Shown: positions 42,938 through 51,598, numbered from the stretch's first letter. The stretch: DNA of 64,000 nt from Spirochaetota bacterium (GCA_022711355.1 JAKLFE010000009.1:37553-101552); one strand, 5' to 3'. Notes: generated by a model from the sequence alone, not told the origin. Numbers and translations: made by a program.

Positions 42938-42966
42938 TTGATCGCCTCCTCGAACCGTGTTACAGT
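42938..42966 (+). promoter_or_regulatory. Promoter of the 2-oxoacid oxidoreductase operon
   Basis: TTGATC (42938-42943), 17 nt, TACAGT (42961-42966). The leader is about 90 nt long. Confidence 0.65.
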
Positions 42967-43022
42967 ATCGGAAACAGCATCTCGCGGAGCGAAATTCACC
43001 CCGCCACAATCCTTACCCTCAC

Positions 43023-43041
43023 CTGCCGCGTTGCGCGGCAG
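43023..43041 (+). promoter_or_regulatory. Leader hairpin before the oxidoreductase operon
   Basis: CTGCCGCG (43023-43030), loop TTG, CGCGGCAG (43034-43041), a perfect 8-bp stem. The ribosome site AGGAG (about 43058-43062) lies 16 nt downstream, so the hairpin does not block it directly; it may stabilise the transcript or be part of a regulatory leader. Confidence 0.45.
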
Positions 43042-43064
43042 CAGCGCTCGGAGTCGCAGGAGCT

Positions 43065-43655
43065 ATGCAAGAGATACGCTTTCACGGTCGCGGCGGCCAG
43101 GGCACGGTGCTCGCTTCCATCGCCCTGGCGAAGGCCTTCTTCAGCGCGGGCTACTGGGTCCAGACCTTCCCCGTCTTCGGCTCGGAGCGCCGCGGGGCCC
43201 CGGTCGAGGCCTACCTGCGCCTCGACCGCGAGAAGATCCGGCTGCGCAGCAACGTCTACGAGCCGGACTTCGTCGTCGTCCAGGACGCTCGCCTCCTCGA
43301 GCTCGTCGACGTGACGAAGGGCCTGAAGAAGGGGGGCTGGCTCCTCGTCAACTCGCCCTCCCCCCTCGACGCGCCCTCGTTGGCCGGCTTCCGCCTCGCC
43401 TACGTCGACGCCTCGGGCATAGCGCGCGAGCGCGGCCTGGGCAACCGCGGCCAGCCCATCACCAACACCGCCATGATGGGCGCCTTCGCCAAGGTCATGG
43501 GCTCGCCGGACATCGAGACCCTGGCTACGGCTATCGAGGAGGAGATGCCCGCGAAGAAGGCCGAGAACGCCGCGGCCGCGCGCGAGGCCTACGAGCGGGT
43601 CCGCGCGCCCGGCCTCGCCGTCCCGGCCCCCGCCGCCCTCGGAGGCGCGTCATGA
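43065..43655 (+). CDS. 2-oxoacid:ferredoxin oxidoreductase, gamma subunit
   Basis: The 196-residue protein starts MQEIRFHGRGGQGTVLASIALAKAFF, the standard start and glycine-rich motif of the gamma subunit. It contains VQTFPVFGSERRGAPVEAYLR and ITNTAMMGAFAKV. The complex oxidises a 2-oxoacid with CoA to acyl-CoA, CO2 and reduced ferredoxin in the cytoplasm. AGGAG precedes the ATG. It is the first gene of a four-gene operon in the order gamma, delta-fusion, alpha, beta and overlaps the next gene by 4 nt. Confidence 0.92.
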   Translation: MQEIRFHGRGGQGTVLASIALAKAFFSAGYWVQTFPVFGSERRGAPVEAYLRLDREKIRLRSNVYEPDFVVVQDARLLELVDVTKGLKKGGWLLVNSPSPLDAPSLAGFRLAYVDASGIARERGLGNRGQPITNTAMMGAFAKVMGSPDIETLATAIEEEMPAKKAENAAAAREAYERVRAPGLAVPAPAALGGAS

Positions 43656-45406
43656 GCGGCCTCCGTTCCGCGAGGGTCTCCCTCCTCCTGCCCCGCTCCC
43701 ACAGCCTCACCGACGCCAATAAGACCGGCTCCTGGAGCTTCATCCAGCCCCGCTACGGCGACAAGACGGCGCCCTGCGGCGAGGCCTGCCCCTGCGCGGA
43801 AGACATACCCCGCCTTGAGTCCCTCGCCGCCCGGGGCCTCTACGCCGAGGCTCTCCGCGCCGTCCTCGAGGAGAATCCCTTCCCCGCGACCTGCGGCCGC
43901 GTCTGCTTCCATCCCTGCGAGGCCCGCTGCAACCGCGCCGAGCTGGACGGGGCGGTTGCGATCAACGCCCTCGAGCGCTTCCTCTCCGACGCCGCCCGCG
44001 ATGCGGAAGCCCCGAGCCTCGCCGGATCCGGCGCCTCGGGCTCGGGGGCGGGCAAGCGGGTCGCCGTCCTCGGCGGCGGCCCCGCGGGCCTGTCGGCCGC
44101 CTACTTCCTCGCCCGCCTCGGCTTCTCCTGCGAGCTCCTGGAGGCCGCGCCCGAGCTCGGGGGCCTCTTGCGCTACGGCATCCCCGCCTACCGCCTCCCT
44201 CCCGAGGCGCTCGACCGGGATATCGAGCGCATAACGCGCCTAGGGATCGCGGCCAGGACCGGCGCCCGCGTCGACGCATCCTTCCTCGCCCGCGAGGCCG
44301 CGGGCTACGACGCGGTCGTCGTCGCCTGCGGCAAGTCCCGCCCCGAGCGCCTCGCCCTGCCCGGCGCCGAGCTGGCCGGGGACGCCCTGGCCTTCCTCGC
44401 CGCCGCGCGGGCGGATTCCGCGCCCTCCCTTGCCGGCAAGCGCGTCGCCGTGATCGGGGGCGGCAACGGGGCGGTCGACGCGGCGCGCACGGCGCTCCGC
44501 CTCGGCGCCTCGGCGACCATCCTCTACCGCCGCCGCCGCGAGGACATGCCCGCCTTCGCCGACGAGCTCCGCGGGGCCCTGGACGAGGGAGTCTCCCTGC
44601 GCGAGCTCCGCGCCCCCGCCTCCCTCGCCCGCCGCGGCGACGGCTCCATCCTCCTCGCGGCCGAGCCGATGCGCCTCGCCGGGATCGGCCCGGACGGGCG
44701 CGGCCGCGTCGAGAGGACGGGCTCGCCCGCCGAGGAGCTGGCCTTCGACGCGGTCTACGCTGCGATAGGCGCCGCGCCCGACGAGGCCTGGGCCATCCCC
44801 GCATCTTCCCTCAAGCTCGGCCGCTGCGCGATCGACCTCGCCGGCAGCCCTCCCCGCGCCTACCTGGGCGACCTGGCCTCCGCCTCCCTGCCCGCCTTGG
44901 CGGAGAGCGTCGCGGACGCGATCGGCTCGGGCAAGGAAGCCGCCATAGCCCTCGACGCCCTCTTCTCCAAGGGCCCCGGCCGGGTCGAGGCGGAGGTCGA
45001 GCGCTCGAGGGTCGGCGGCGGCCCCTCGGTCTCCCTGGGGGCATATCTCGGCGGCGAGCGGGGGCGCCGCTCCCGCCGCGTCGTCGCCTACGCCGACCTG
45101 AATCCGGACTACCTCGAGCGCCGCGAGCGGGAGCTCGGCCCCGAGCTCAGCCCCGCCGAAGCCGCGCGCGGCTTCGCCGAGCTCCGCGCTCCCCTGAGCC
45201 CGAGCTCGGCGATAGCCCAGGCCGAGCGCTGCTTCAGCTGCGGCCTGTGCAACGACTGCGACAATTGCCGCACCTACTGCCCCGAGGTCGCCGTCCGGCT
45301 GAGCGGCGGCAGGCGCGCCGTCGATACCGACTACTGCAAGGGCTGCGGGATCTGCGTCACCGAATGCCCGCGCTCGGCGATGAGCATGGAGGAGCCCGTA
45401 TCATGA
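43652..45406 (+). CDS. Fused GltD-like flavoprotein and delta (2x[4Fe-4S]) subunit
   Basis: The 584-residue protein combines three parts. The N-terminal part has cysteine pairs CGEACPC and CGRVCFHPCEARC, as in GltD-type proteins. The middle part has FAD-binding VAVLGGGPAGLSAAYFLARLG and the NAD(P)H-binding fold VAVIGGGNGAVDAARTALRLG followed by YRRRREDMPAF. The C-terminal part is a ferredoxin with CFSCGLCNDCDNC, then CKGCGICVTECP, matching the delta subunit of 2-oxoacid oxidoreductases. Fusing the electron acceptor to a flavin reductase would allow direct transfer between ferredoxin and NAD(P)H. It overlaps both neighbours by 4 nt. Confidence 0.88.
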   Translation: MSGLRSARVSLLLPRSHSLTDANKTGSWSFIQPRYGDKTAPCGEACPCAEDIPRLESLAARGLYAEALRAVLEENPFPATCGRVCFHPCEARCNRAELDGAVAINALERFLSDAARDAEAPSLAGSGASGSGAGKRVAVLGGGPAGLSAAYFLARLGFSCELLEAAPELGGLLRYGIPAYRLPPEALDRDIERITRLGIAARTGARVDASFLAREAAGYDAVVVACGKSRPERLALPGAELAGDALAFLAAARADSAPSLAGKRVAVIGGGNGAVDAARTALRLGASATILYRRRREDMPAFADELRGALDEGVSLRELRAPASLARRGDGSILLAAEPMRLAGIGPDGRGRVERTGSPAEELAFDAVYAAIGAAPDEAWAIPASSLKLGRCAIDLAGSPPRAYLGDLASASLPALAESVADAIGSGKEAAIALDALFSKGPGRVEAEVERSRVGGGPSVSLGAYLGGERGRRSRRVVAYADLNPDYLERRERELGPELSPAEAARGFAELRAPLSPSSAIAQAERCFSCGLCNDCDNCRTYCPEVAVRLSGGRRAVDTDYCKGCGICVTECPRSAMSMEEPVS

Positions 45407-46569
45407 TGCGCGTCCTCGAAGGAAGCCAGGCGGTCGCCGAGGCGGCCAGGCTGGCCAGGGTCAAGGTCGTCTCGGCCTACCCCATCACCCCCCAGACCCA
45501 CATCGTCGAGGAGCTCGCCAAGTTCTGCTCCGACGGCAGCCTCGACGGCCGCTTCATCTGCGTCGAGAGCGAGCACTCGGCCATGGCCTCGGTGATCGGG
45601 GCCGCCTCGGGGGGGGTGCGGACCTTCACCGCCAGCTCCTCGCACGGCCTGGCCCTCATGCACGAGATGCTCCACTGGGCCTCGGCCGCGCGGCTGCCTA
45701 TCGTCATGGCCGAGGTGAACCGCGCCCTCGGCCCCGGCTGGAACCTCTGGATGGACCAGACCGACAGCCTGGCCCAGCGCGACACGGGCTGGATCCAGCT
45801 GTACTGCGAGGACGGCCAGGAGGCCCTCGACTCGACCTTGCAGGCATATAGGCTCGCCGAGCTCGTGAACCTCCCCGTCATGGTGGTCCTCGACGCCTTC
45901 TTCCTCTCCCATACCTACGAGCCGGTGGACGAGCCCTCGCAGGAGGAGGTCGACCGCTTCCTCCCTCCCTTCGAGCCCAAGTTCCGGCTCGACGTCGCCG
46001 ATCCCTACGTCCTCGGCGAGGTGGCCCCGCCCTACATCTACATGGAGATGCGGCGCAGCATCCAGTCCGCGATGGAATCGGCACTGTGCCTCCTCCCCGA
46101 GGTCGAGGAGGAGTTCGCCGGGATATTCGGCCGCCGCCATGGCCTGGTCGACGCGTATCGCTGCGAGGACGCCGAGATAGTGCTCGCGATGGCCGGCACC
46201 GCCGCGAGCACCGCGCGGATACTCGTGGACGAGCTCCGCGCCGCCGGCCGGAGGGTCGGGCTCCTCCGCATCCGCCTCTTCCGCCCCTTCCCCGCCCAGG
46301 CGATCCGGGCGGCCCTGGGACCCGCACGGAAGCTGGCCGTGCTCGACCGCAACTGCTCCTTCGGCGCGGGGGGCATCTTCGCCCAGGAGATCCGCGCCGC
46401 CCTCTGCGGCCATGCGGGGCCCGCGGTCTACAGCTACGTCGCGGGCCTCGGGGGCCGCGACATCACCGTCGAAAGCCTCCGCGGGGTCTACGAGGCCACG
46501 CGCGACCGGCCCGAGCCCCCGACCGAGAGCGTTTGGGTGGGCCTCCGCGAGGAGATCCTATGCGAATGA
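45403..46569 (+). CDS. 2-oxoacid:ferredoxin oxidoreductase, alpha subunit
   Basis: The 388-residue protein starts MMRVLEGSQAVAEAARLARVKVVSAYPITPQTHIVE, with the YPITP motif of the substrate/CoA side of the enzyme. It also has ESEHSAMASVIGAASGG and the domain II segment DRNCSFGAGGIFAQEIRAALC. GGAGG lies before the ATG that overlaps the upstream stop. The substrate (pyruvate or branched 2-oxoacid) is not determined from sequence, though pyruvate is common in spirochaetes. Confidence 0.93.
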   Translation: MMRVLEGSQAVAEAARLARVKVVSAYPITPQTHIVEELAKFCSDGSLDGRFICVESEHSAMASVIGAASGGVRTFTASSSHGLALMHEMLHWASAARLPIVMAEVNRALGPGWNLWMDQTDSLAQRDTGWIQLYCEDGQEALDSTLQAYRLAELVNLPVMVVLDAFFLSHTYEPVDEPSQEEVDRFLPPFEPKFRLDVADPYVLGEVAPPYIYMEMRRSIQSAMESALCLLPEVEEEFAGIFGRRHGLVDAYRCEDAEIVLAMAGTAASTARILVDELRAAGRRVGLLRIRLFRPFPAQAIRAALGPARKLAVLDRNCSFGAGGIFAQEIRAALCGHAGPAVYSYVAGLGGRDITVESLRGVYEATRDRPEPPTESVWVGLREEILCE

Positions 46570-47459
46570 CCGAGCGAGCCGGAGAGATCCGGGAGTACCT
46601 CAGCCCCGGCCACGTCGGCTGCCCCGGCTGCGGGGCCACCATCGCCATGAAGCTCGCCCTGCGGGCCCTCGGCGAGAGGACCGTCGTCGTCACGCCCGCG
46701 AGCTGCTGGGCCATCATGGTGGGAGCCTATCCCCAGAGCTCCCTCAAGGTGCCCGTGCTCCAGACCGGCTTCGCCACCACGGGCGCCGCCGCCTCCGGCC
46801 TGCGCGCAGCCCTCGACCTCCGCGGGGAGCGCGAGACCACCGTCATGGGCTGGGCCGGGGACGGGGGCACCTTCGACATCGGCTTCCAGGCCCTCTCCGC
46901 CGCCGCCGAGCGGGGCGAGGACTTCATCTACGTCTGCTACGACAACGAGGCCTACATGAACACGGGGGTCCAGCGCTCCTCCTCGACGCCCTGGGGAGCC
47001 CGGACCATGACGACGCCCGGTGACAAGTGGAAGCGCCAGCAGAAGAAGAACATCATGGAGGTCATGGCGGCGCACCGCGTCCCCTACGCGGCCACGGCGA
47101 GCATCGCCTATCCCGAGGACCTCGAGCGCAAGTTCCGCAAGGCGGCCTCGATCCGCTCGGGCCTGCGCTTCATCCACCTCTTCTCGAGCTGCCCGACTGG
47201 CTGGGGCTTCGCGCCGGACAAGAGCGTCAAGGTCGCCAGGCTCGCGGTGAGGAGCCGGTTCTTCCCCCTGTACGAGGTGGAGGACGGGACGCGGTACGCG
47301 ATCAACGAGTCCGGGGAGCTCCCCGTGGCCGACTATATCGGCGGGCAGAACCGCTTCAAGCACCTCGGGAGCGAGGAGATCGCCCTGATCCAGGCCCGGG
47401 TCGACGAGGAGTGGGAAAGGCTCAAGGCCAAGGCCGCGGCCTCGCCGATCGGGCAGTAG
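46560..47459 (+). CDS. 2-oxoacid:ferredoxin oxidoreductase, beta subunit (TPP-binding)
   Basis: The 299-residue protein carries the cluster-ligating HVGCPGCGATIAMK, PASCWA and the thiamine pyrophosphate site GDGGTFDIGFQALSAAAERGEDFIYVCYDNEAYMNTGVQRS (read in two pieces), then SSCPTGW, which supplies a further cluster ligand. Starts at 46560 or 46566 are both possible; the first overlaps the alpha stop by 10 nt. It closes the operon; no clear terminator follows before the palindromic repeat at 47500. Confidence 0.93.
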   Translation: MRMTERAGEIREYLSPGHVGCPGCGATIAMKLALRALGERTVVVTPASCWAIMVGAYPQSSLKVPVLQTGFATTGAAASGLRAALDLRGERETTVMGWAGDGGTFDIGFQALSAAAERGEDFIYVCYDNEAYMNTGVQRSSSTPWGARTMTTPGDKWKRQQKKNIMEVMAAHRVPYAATASIAYPEDLERKFRKAASIRSGLRFIHLFSSCPTGWGFAPDKSVKVARLAVRSRFFPLYEVEDGTRYAINESGELPVADYIGGQNRFKHLGSEEIALIQARVDEEWERLKAKAAASPIGQ

Positions 47460-47499
47460 CGGCGCTTGACCGGTCCCGAAGCAAATCGACTGGGAAGGA

Positions 47500-47648
47500 T
47501 AAAAACGCAGAGGACGCGGAGGAGCGCAGAGGGAAGAGGATGAGCGCACGTAGCGATCATTTTTACTAGCCTCCCATCCTTCGCGTATATGCTTCCCTCC
47601 CCCCCCTTTCATCCTCTCTGCGTCCTCTGCGCCCTCTGCGTTTCATCT
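47500..47648. repeat. Dispersed palindromic repeat, copy 5 (CGCAGAGG subfamily)
   Basis: This is the clearest copy. The left arm has ACGCAGAGGACGCGGAGGAG and then CGCAGAGGGAAGAGGATGA. The right arm has TCATCCTCTCTGCGTCCTCT and then GCGCCCTCTGCGTTTC. Their outer and inner segments pair with few mismatches. It lies between the convergent oxidoreductase and ppdK genes. Confidence 0.85.
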
Positions 47649-47670
47649 TGTCATCACCTGTTGCCGCCCA

Positions 47671-47703
47671 AGAAAAAGGCCGCCCCGGTTTCCCGGGACG
47701 GCC
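47671..47703 (-). terminator. Intrinsic terminator of ppdK
   Basis: On the minus strand GGCCGTCCCGG (47703-47693), loop GAAA, CCGGGGCGGCC (47688-47678), then TTTTTCT. An 11-bp stem with one G-U pair, 23 nt past the ppdK stop. Confidence 0.9.
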
Positions 47704-47726
47704 ATTGCTGCGTTTGGCGACGAGGC

Positions 47727-50375
47727 TTACTTCTTCTCGCCCTTCCTCTTCTCGATCTCCGCCTGGGCCACCGCCGTGATGGACAGGGGCACCTGGTAGG
47801 GCGAGCAGGACACGTAGTCGAGCCCGGCCGCCATGCAGAAGCGGATGTTGTCCGGGTTCGCCCCGTGCTCCCCGCACAGGCCGCAGGCGAGGCCGGGCCT
47901 CGTGAGGTGGCCGCGCTTGGTGGCCAGGGACACGAGGTCCTTGACCGGGTCGGTGAGGAGGGAGAATGGGTTGCCCTGGATGAGGTCGTACTGCGAGTAG
48001 TCGGGCATGAAGGTGTTGAAGTCGTCGCGGCTGATGCCCAGGGTCGTCTGCGTCAGGTCGTTCGTCCCGAAGGAGAAGAACTCGCTGTAGCGGGCGAGCT
48101 CGCCGGCGCCGAGGGCGGCCGCGGGCAGCTCCACCATGGTGCCCACCTTGAAGGGGATGGGCTTCGCCTTCATCTCGGCGCGGACCTCCTCCTCGATCTC
48201 GAAGAGCCCCTTGTAGACCTTGCCCTCGATCTTCTTGCCGAAGATGATGAGCTTGAGCTCGGCGGCGTTCATCACGATGGGGATCATGATCTCGGGCCGG
48301 ACGTCGACCTTCTCGGCCGCCAGCTTGTAGACCGCCTCGAAGATGGCCCTGACCTGCATCTCGTAGATCTCGGGATAGCTCACGCCGAGGCGGCAGCCGC
48401 GGTGGCCGAGCATCGGGTTCTCCTCGGCGAGGCTGTCGCAGCGGGCCTGGATGTCCGCGCGGTTGAGCTTCTTGGCCGACTTGGCCTTCGCCAGGTGGGC
48501 GAGGAAGGCCTCCATCTCGGCCGCGTTGTGCGGCAGGAACTCGTGCAGGGGAGGATCGAGGAGGCGTATCGTCACCTCCTTGCCGGCCATGGTCTTGAAC
48601 AGGCCGTAGAAGTCCTCGCGCTGCATGGGCTTGAGCTTGTCGAGGGCCTTCTTGCGGTCCTCCACGGTCTCCGCGACGATCATCTCGCGGAACTGGTTGA
48701 TGCGCTTCTCGTTGAAGAACATGTGCTCGGTGCGCACGAGGCCGATGCCCTCGGCGCCGAAGAGGAGGGCCAGGGCCGCGTCGCGGGGCGTGTCGGCGTT
48801 GGCCCGCACGTGGAAATGGCCCATCTGCTTCTTAGCCAGGGCGATGAACTCGAGGAGGCCGGAATCCTCGGGATTGGGCTCGATGAGGTCGGCCTTGCCG
48901 AGCCAGATCTGGGGCTCGCCGTAGTAGGGCACGTTGATGGTGATGTAGTCGCCCTCGGAGAAGCTGAGCGCGCCGATCGTGGCCTTCTTCCCGCGGATCC
49001 TCATCTCGGTCTTCACCATGGAGACCTTGCCGTACTGGCGGGCCACGACCGAGGCGTGGGCCGAGTAGCCGCCCTCGCAGGAAAGGACGCCCGTCGCGAC
49101 CTCGATGGCCTTCACGTCCTCGGCGAAGGTCGAGGGCATGACGAGGATGAGCTTGCGGTCCATGCCCTTCTGCTGGGCCTCGCGGTAGGCGTCGATGAGG
49201 GCGTCGGTGCTGAAGAAGGCCCGGCCGATTGCGGCGCCGGGCGCTCCCGCGATGCCGCCGGACACGCCGGGCAGCTTCTTGACCGAGGCCATGTCGACGA
49301 TCGGGTGGAGGATCTCGTTGAGGCGCCCGGGGGCGATGGACTCGACGACGAACTCGTCCGTGACGACCTTGCGGGCGTTGAGGTCGAGGAGGAGCTTCAG
49401 GTCGGCCTGGGTCGACTTGGCGACGACCTGCCGCTGCTCGATGAGCCAGAGCTTCTTGTTCTCGATGGTGAACCGTATCTGGCGGATCTCGAGGTGCTTG
49501 TCCTCGATCTTCCGGGCGATCCTCTCGAGCTCCTTGAGGTAATCGGGGGCGATCTTGTTGATGTCCTTGCCGACGGCCCCGATCTCGTCGAAGCGCTCCT
49601 GGTAGAACTCGCCCTGGAGCACCCGCTCGCCGCTCACGATGTCCCGGGTGAAGAAGGCGCCGGAGGAGGAGTCCTTGCCGTAGTTGCCGTAGACCATCGG
49701 CTGCACGAGGATGGCGGTGTCGTCCGCGTCCTGCTCGTCCAGGTGGATGAGGCGGGAGACGCGCTTCAGGGCGATCTCGAGCTGGGCCTCCGCCTTGTCG
49801 AAGAAGCCCTCGGGCAGGAAGGCCGCGTACTCGTCCATGATGACGGCCGCGGCCTTGGGGATCTTCTCGGCCTTGAGGGCCTTCTGGCAGGCCTCGATGG
49901 CCTTGGCGAGCTTGGCGCGGTCGTCGTCGCGGCCCTCGAGCTCGGCGAGCCGGTCCTCGACCGCGAGCATGCCGCGCGCGAGGAAGAGGACCTCGTGGGC
50001 GGCGAAGTTGGCCCCGACCCAGGAGGCGAAGCCCTTGGCCACGTCGCGGGCGAGGCCGAAGTTGTGGAGGGTCGGGTAGTTGGAGATGGCGAGGTTCGGC
50101 GAGACGACGATCTTGAACAGCAGGGGGTTCTTCTCGTCGCCCAGGCCCTTGCCGCCGATCTCCTCGATCTTGCGGATGATGGGGCGGAGGGACTCGGCGA
50201 CCTTCTGGTCCGCGAGGGACGAGGCGGCGTCCGAGTCGATGACGAAGCCGGGGAGTATGGGGAGCGAGAGCTCGGCGAACTCGTTGGCCTGGCGGCCGCG
50301 CATCCCGAGCTTCTCGAGGTCCACGCCCTTCTTTACGGTCTCCTTCTGGCTGAAGAAGTGAACGTTGTCCTTCAT
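47727..50375 (-). CDS. ppdK: Pyruvate, phosphate dikinase with divergent ATP-binding domain
   Basis: The enzyme interconverts pyruvate + ATP + phosphate with PEP + AMP + PPi. The 882 residues keep the swivel-domain phospho-histidine H440 (GGYSAHASVVARQYGK) and the PEP domain, with VRTEHMFF, RLLDPPLHEFLP, MLGHRGCRLGVSYPEI, FFSFGTNDLTQTTLG and the catalytic C834 (CGLCGEHG). The N-terminal ATP-grasp domain is divergent: GGKGANL is replaced by GMRGRQANEF (24-33), and VRSGA, which contains an ATP-binding Arg, by IVVSPN (89-94). Later ATP-grasp motifs (MVYGNYG, LIEQRQ) remain. It is the third gene of the cfpA operon, 30 nt after the unknown gene. Confidence 0.9.
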   Translation of the reverse strand: MKDNVHFFSQKETVKKGVDLEKLGMRGRQANEFAELSLPILPGFVIDSDAASSLADQKVAESLRPIIRKIEEIGGKGLGDEKNPLLFKIVVSPNLAISNYPTLHNFGLARDVAKGFASWVGANFAAHEVLFLARGMLAVEDRLAELEGRDDDRAKLAKAIEACQKALKAEKIPKAAAVIMDEYAAFLPEGFFDKAEAQLEIALKRVSRLIHLDEQDADDTAILVQPMVYGNYGKDSSSGAFFTRDIVSGERVLQGEFYQERFDEIGAVGKDINKIAPDYLKELERIARKIEDKHLEIRQIRFTIENKKLWLIEQRQVVAKSTQADLKLLLDLNARKVVTDEFVVESIAPGRLNEILHPIVDMASVKKLPGVSGGIAGAPGAAIGRAFFSTDALIDAYREAQQKGMDRKLILVMPSTFAEDVKAIEVATGVLSCEGGYSAHASVVARQYGKVSMVKTEMRIRGKKATIGALSFSEGDYITINVPYYGEPQIWLGKADLIEPNPEDSGLLEFIALAKKQMGHFHVRANADTPRDAALALLFGAEGIGLVRTEHMFFNEKRINQFREMIVAETVEDRKKALDKLKPMQREDFYGLFKTMAGKEVTIRLLDPPLHEFLPHNAAEMEAFLAHLAKAKSAKKLNRADIQARCDSLAEENPMLGHRGCRLGVSYPEIYEMQVRAIFEAVYKLAAEKVDVRPEIMIPIVMNAAELKLIIFGKKIEGKVYKGLFEIEEEVRAEMKAKPIPFKVGTMVELPAAALGAGELARYSEFFSFGTNDLTQTTLGISRDDFNTFMPDYSQYDLIQGNPFSLLTDPVKDLVSLATKRGHLTRPGLACGLCGEHGANPDNIRFCMAAGLDYVSCSPYQVPLSITAVAQAEIEKRKGEKK

Positions 50376-50405
50376 GGCACTTCCTTCTCTCGGTATGTCG
50401 TTCGA

Positions 50406-51455
50406 TCAGAACAGCGCCATGACGCTGTTCACGGGGCCGCGCAAGAAGGCCTCGAAGAGGTGGCTCGCTCCCTGCGAGAGGTAGCGCTGGAGCTTGGCCA
50501 CGTCGCAGATGTTCTCGCCGGCGATGGCGAACTGGATCGTCGAGCCGTGCTTGACCTTGCCCCACTTGAAGAGCGCGTTGATGTCGGTGATGCGCTCGCC
50601 GTCGTAGTAGACGAGGACCGTGAGGTCGGGGTGCTTGGCGTTGTAGCTGGCGATGATGCGCTTCCAGGCCTCGACGTTGCCGTTGTGGAAGAGCTCGTTG
50701 GTGACGAGGACCGAGTACATCGGCGTCATGCGCGCGCCGGGCTTGACCGCCTGGGCCGCGGCCACGGCGGCCTTGGGCGGCTCGGGGACCGGCTCGGGCG
50801 CGGGCGCGACGGGGCCCCTGCCCTTCTTGGCCGCGGCCTTGGGGGCCTTGGGGGCCGCCTTCGGCGCCGCCTTGGCCTTGGGGGCCTTGGGCTCGGAGGC
50901 GTCCTTGGGCGCCTTATAGGCGCAGTCGCCCTTGAGGAGCTCGGGCCGCGCCTTGGGCTTCCGGCCGGAGAATAGGTCGACGAGGGCCTCGCAGGCGGCG
51001 TCGAGGAGCTTGGGATCCCCCTCCTTGGCGAAGCGGCCGGCGTAGGCGACGAGGAGCTCGGGGCGGTTGAGGCGGTCGATCTGCCCCATGCGCCGCGGGT
51101 TCTTCGGGTTGACGGCGATGACCCCGAGATCCGGGTGGAAGTACAGGACGACGAGGTCCACGCCGTTCCACTTGGCGACTTCCTCGGTGATCGCGCCGAG
51201 GTCGGTCGCGACCGTAGATAGGTTGGCGGAGAGCCGCCGGTACTTGAATTTATCGCCGAGGATCATCGAGACGACGGGCCGGATCTCGTCGCGATCGAGG
51301 GCCTTCGCGTCGACGAGCTCCCCGATGATGTCGGCCAGGTTCTCCTTGTCCTCGATCCTGTCGACGGCCGAGATGACCGTCTTGGCGTGGCGGACGCTGG
51401 CGTTGAAGCCCTCCCGGTCGGCGAGCCCCTCGAATTGGCAACTCAGGCTCTTCAT
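50406..51455 (-). CDS. Unknown protein between cfpA and ppdK (TP0747-like position)
   Basis: The 349-residue protein has three parts. Residues 1-175 form an alpha/beta region starting MKSLSCQFEGLADREGFNASV. Residues about 176-245 are a Lys/Ala/Pro-rich linker (repeated KAPK, AAPKAAPKAPKAAAK). Residues about 246-349 form a compact C-terminal domain with MYSVLVTNELFHNGNVEAWKR and ILV-rich strands. There is no signal peptide. It sits between the filament gene and ppdK, the place I recall for TP0747 in T. pallidum. AGGAGGGGGAAAG precedes the start. I cannot assign a function; the linker resembles a flexible tether between two domains. Confidence 0.7.
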   Translation of the reverse strand: MKSLSCQFEGLADREGFNASVRHAKTVISAVDRIEDKENLADIIGELVDAKALDRDEIRPVVSMILGDKFKYRRLSANLSTVATDLGAITEEVAKWNGVDLVVLYFHPDLGVIAVNPKNPRRMGQIDRLNRPELLVAYAGRFAKEGDPKLLDAACEALVDLFSGRKPKARPELLKGDCAYKAPKDASEPKAPKAKAAPKAAPKAPKAAAKKGRGPVAPAPEPVPEPPKAAVAAAQAVKPGARMTPMYSVLVTNELFHNGNVEAWKRIIASYNAKHPDLTVLVYYDGERITDINALFKWGKVKHGSTIQFAIAGENICDVAKLQRYLSQGASHLFEAFLRGPVNSVMALF

Positions 51456-51479
51456 GAGCTTTCCCCCTCCTGATGAACA

Positions 51480-51513
51480 AGGGCCGTCGCCCCGCGCGCG
51501 GGAGGACGGCCCT
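51480..51513 (-). promoter_or_regulatory. Intercistronic hairpin between cfpA and the unknown gene
   Basis: AGGGCCGTC and GACGGCCCT (51480-51488 and 51505-51513) form a 9-bp stem around a GC-rich 16-nt loop that can extend the stem. It lies between the cfpA stop and the next ribosome site. The minus-strand tail TGTTCATC is only weakly T-rich, so it may act as a partial terminator or mRNA processing barrier that lowers expression of the downstream genes. Confidence 0.45.
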
Positions 51514-51598
51514 CTGGCATTTTCAGCGACGGCGGGAGGGGAGCGGGCCGCTTTCGCCTCGCTCCGCAGCCCTCCCGCCCGGAAGACCCCTCACCGGA

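Noticed and set aside
47589..50975. A 1,128-codon open frame antisense to ppdK, and similar long antisense frames (for example 4939-6189, 8321-10366, 16426-18006)
   Set aside because: They are mirror frames created by very high GC at third positions. Their translations are low-complexity Glu/Gly/Ala/Leu strings with no domain, while the opposite strand encodes clear enzymes.
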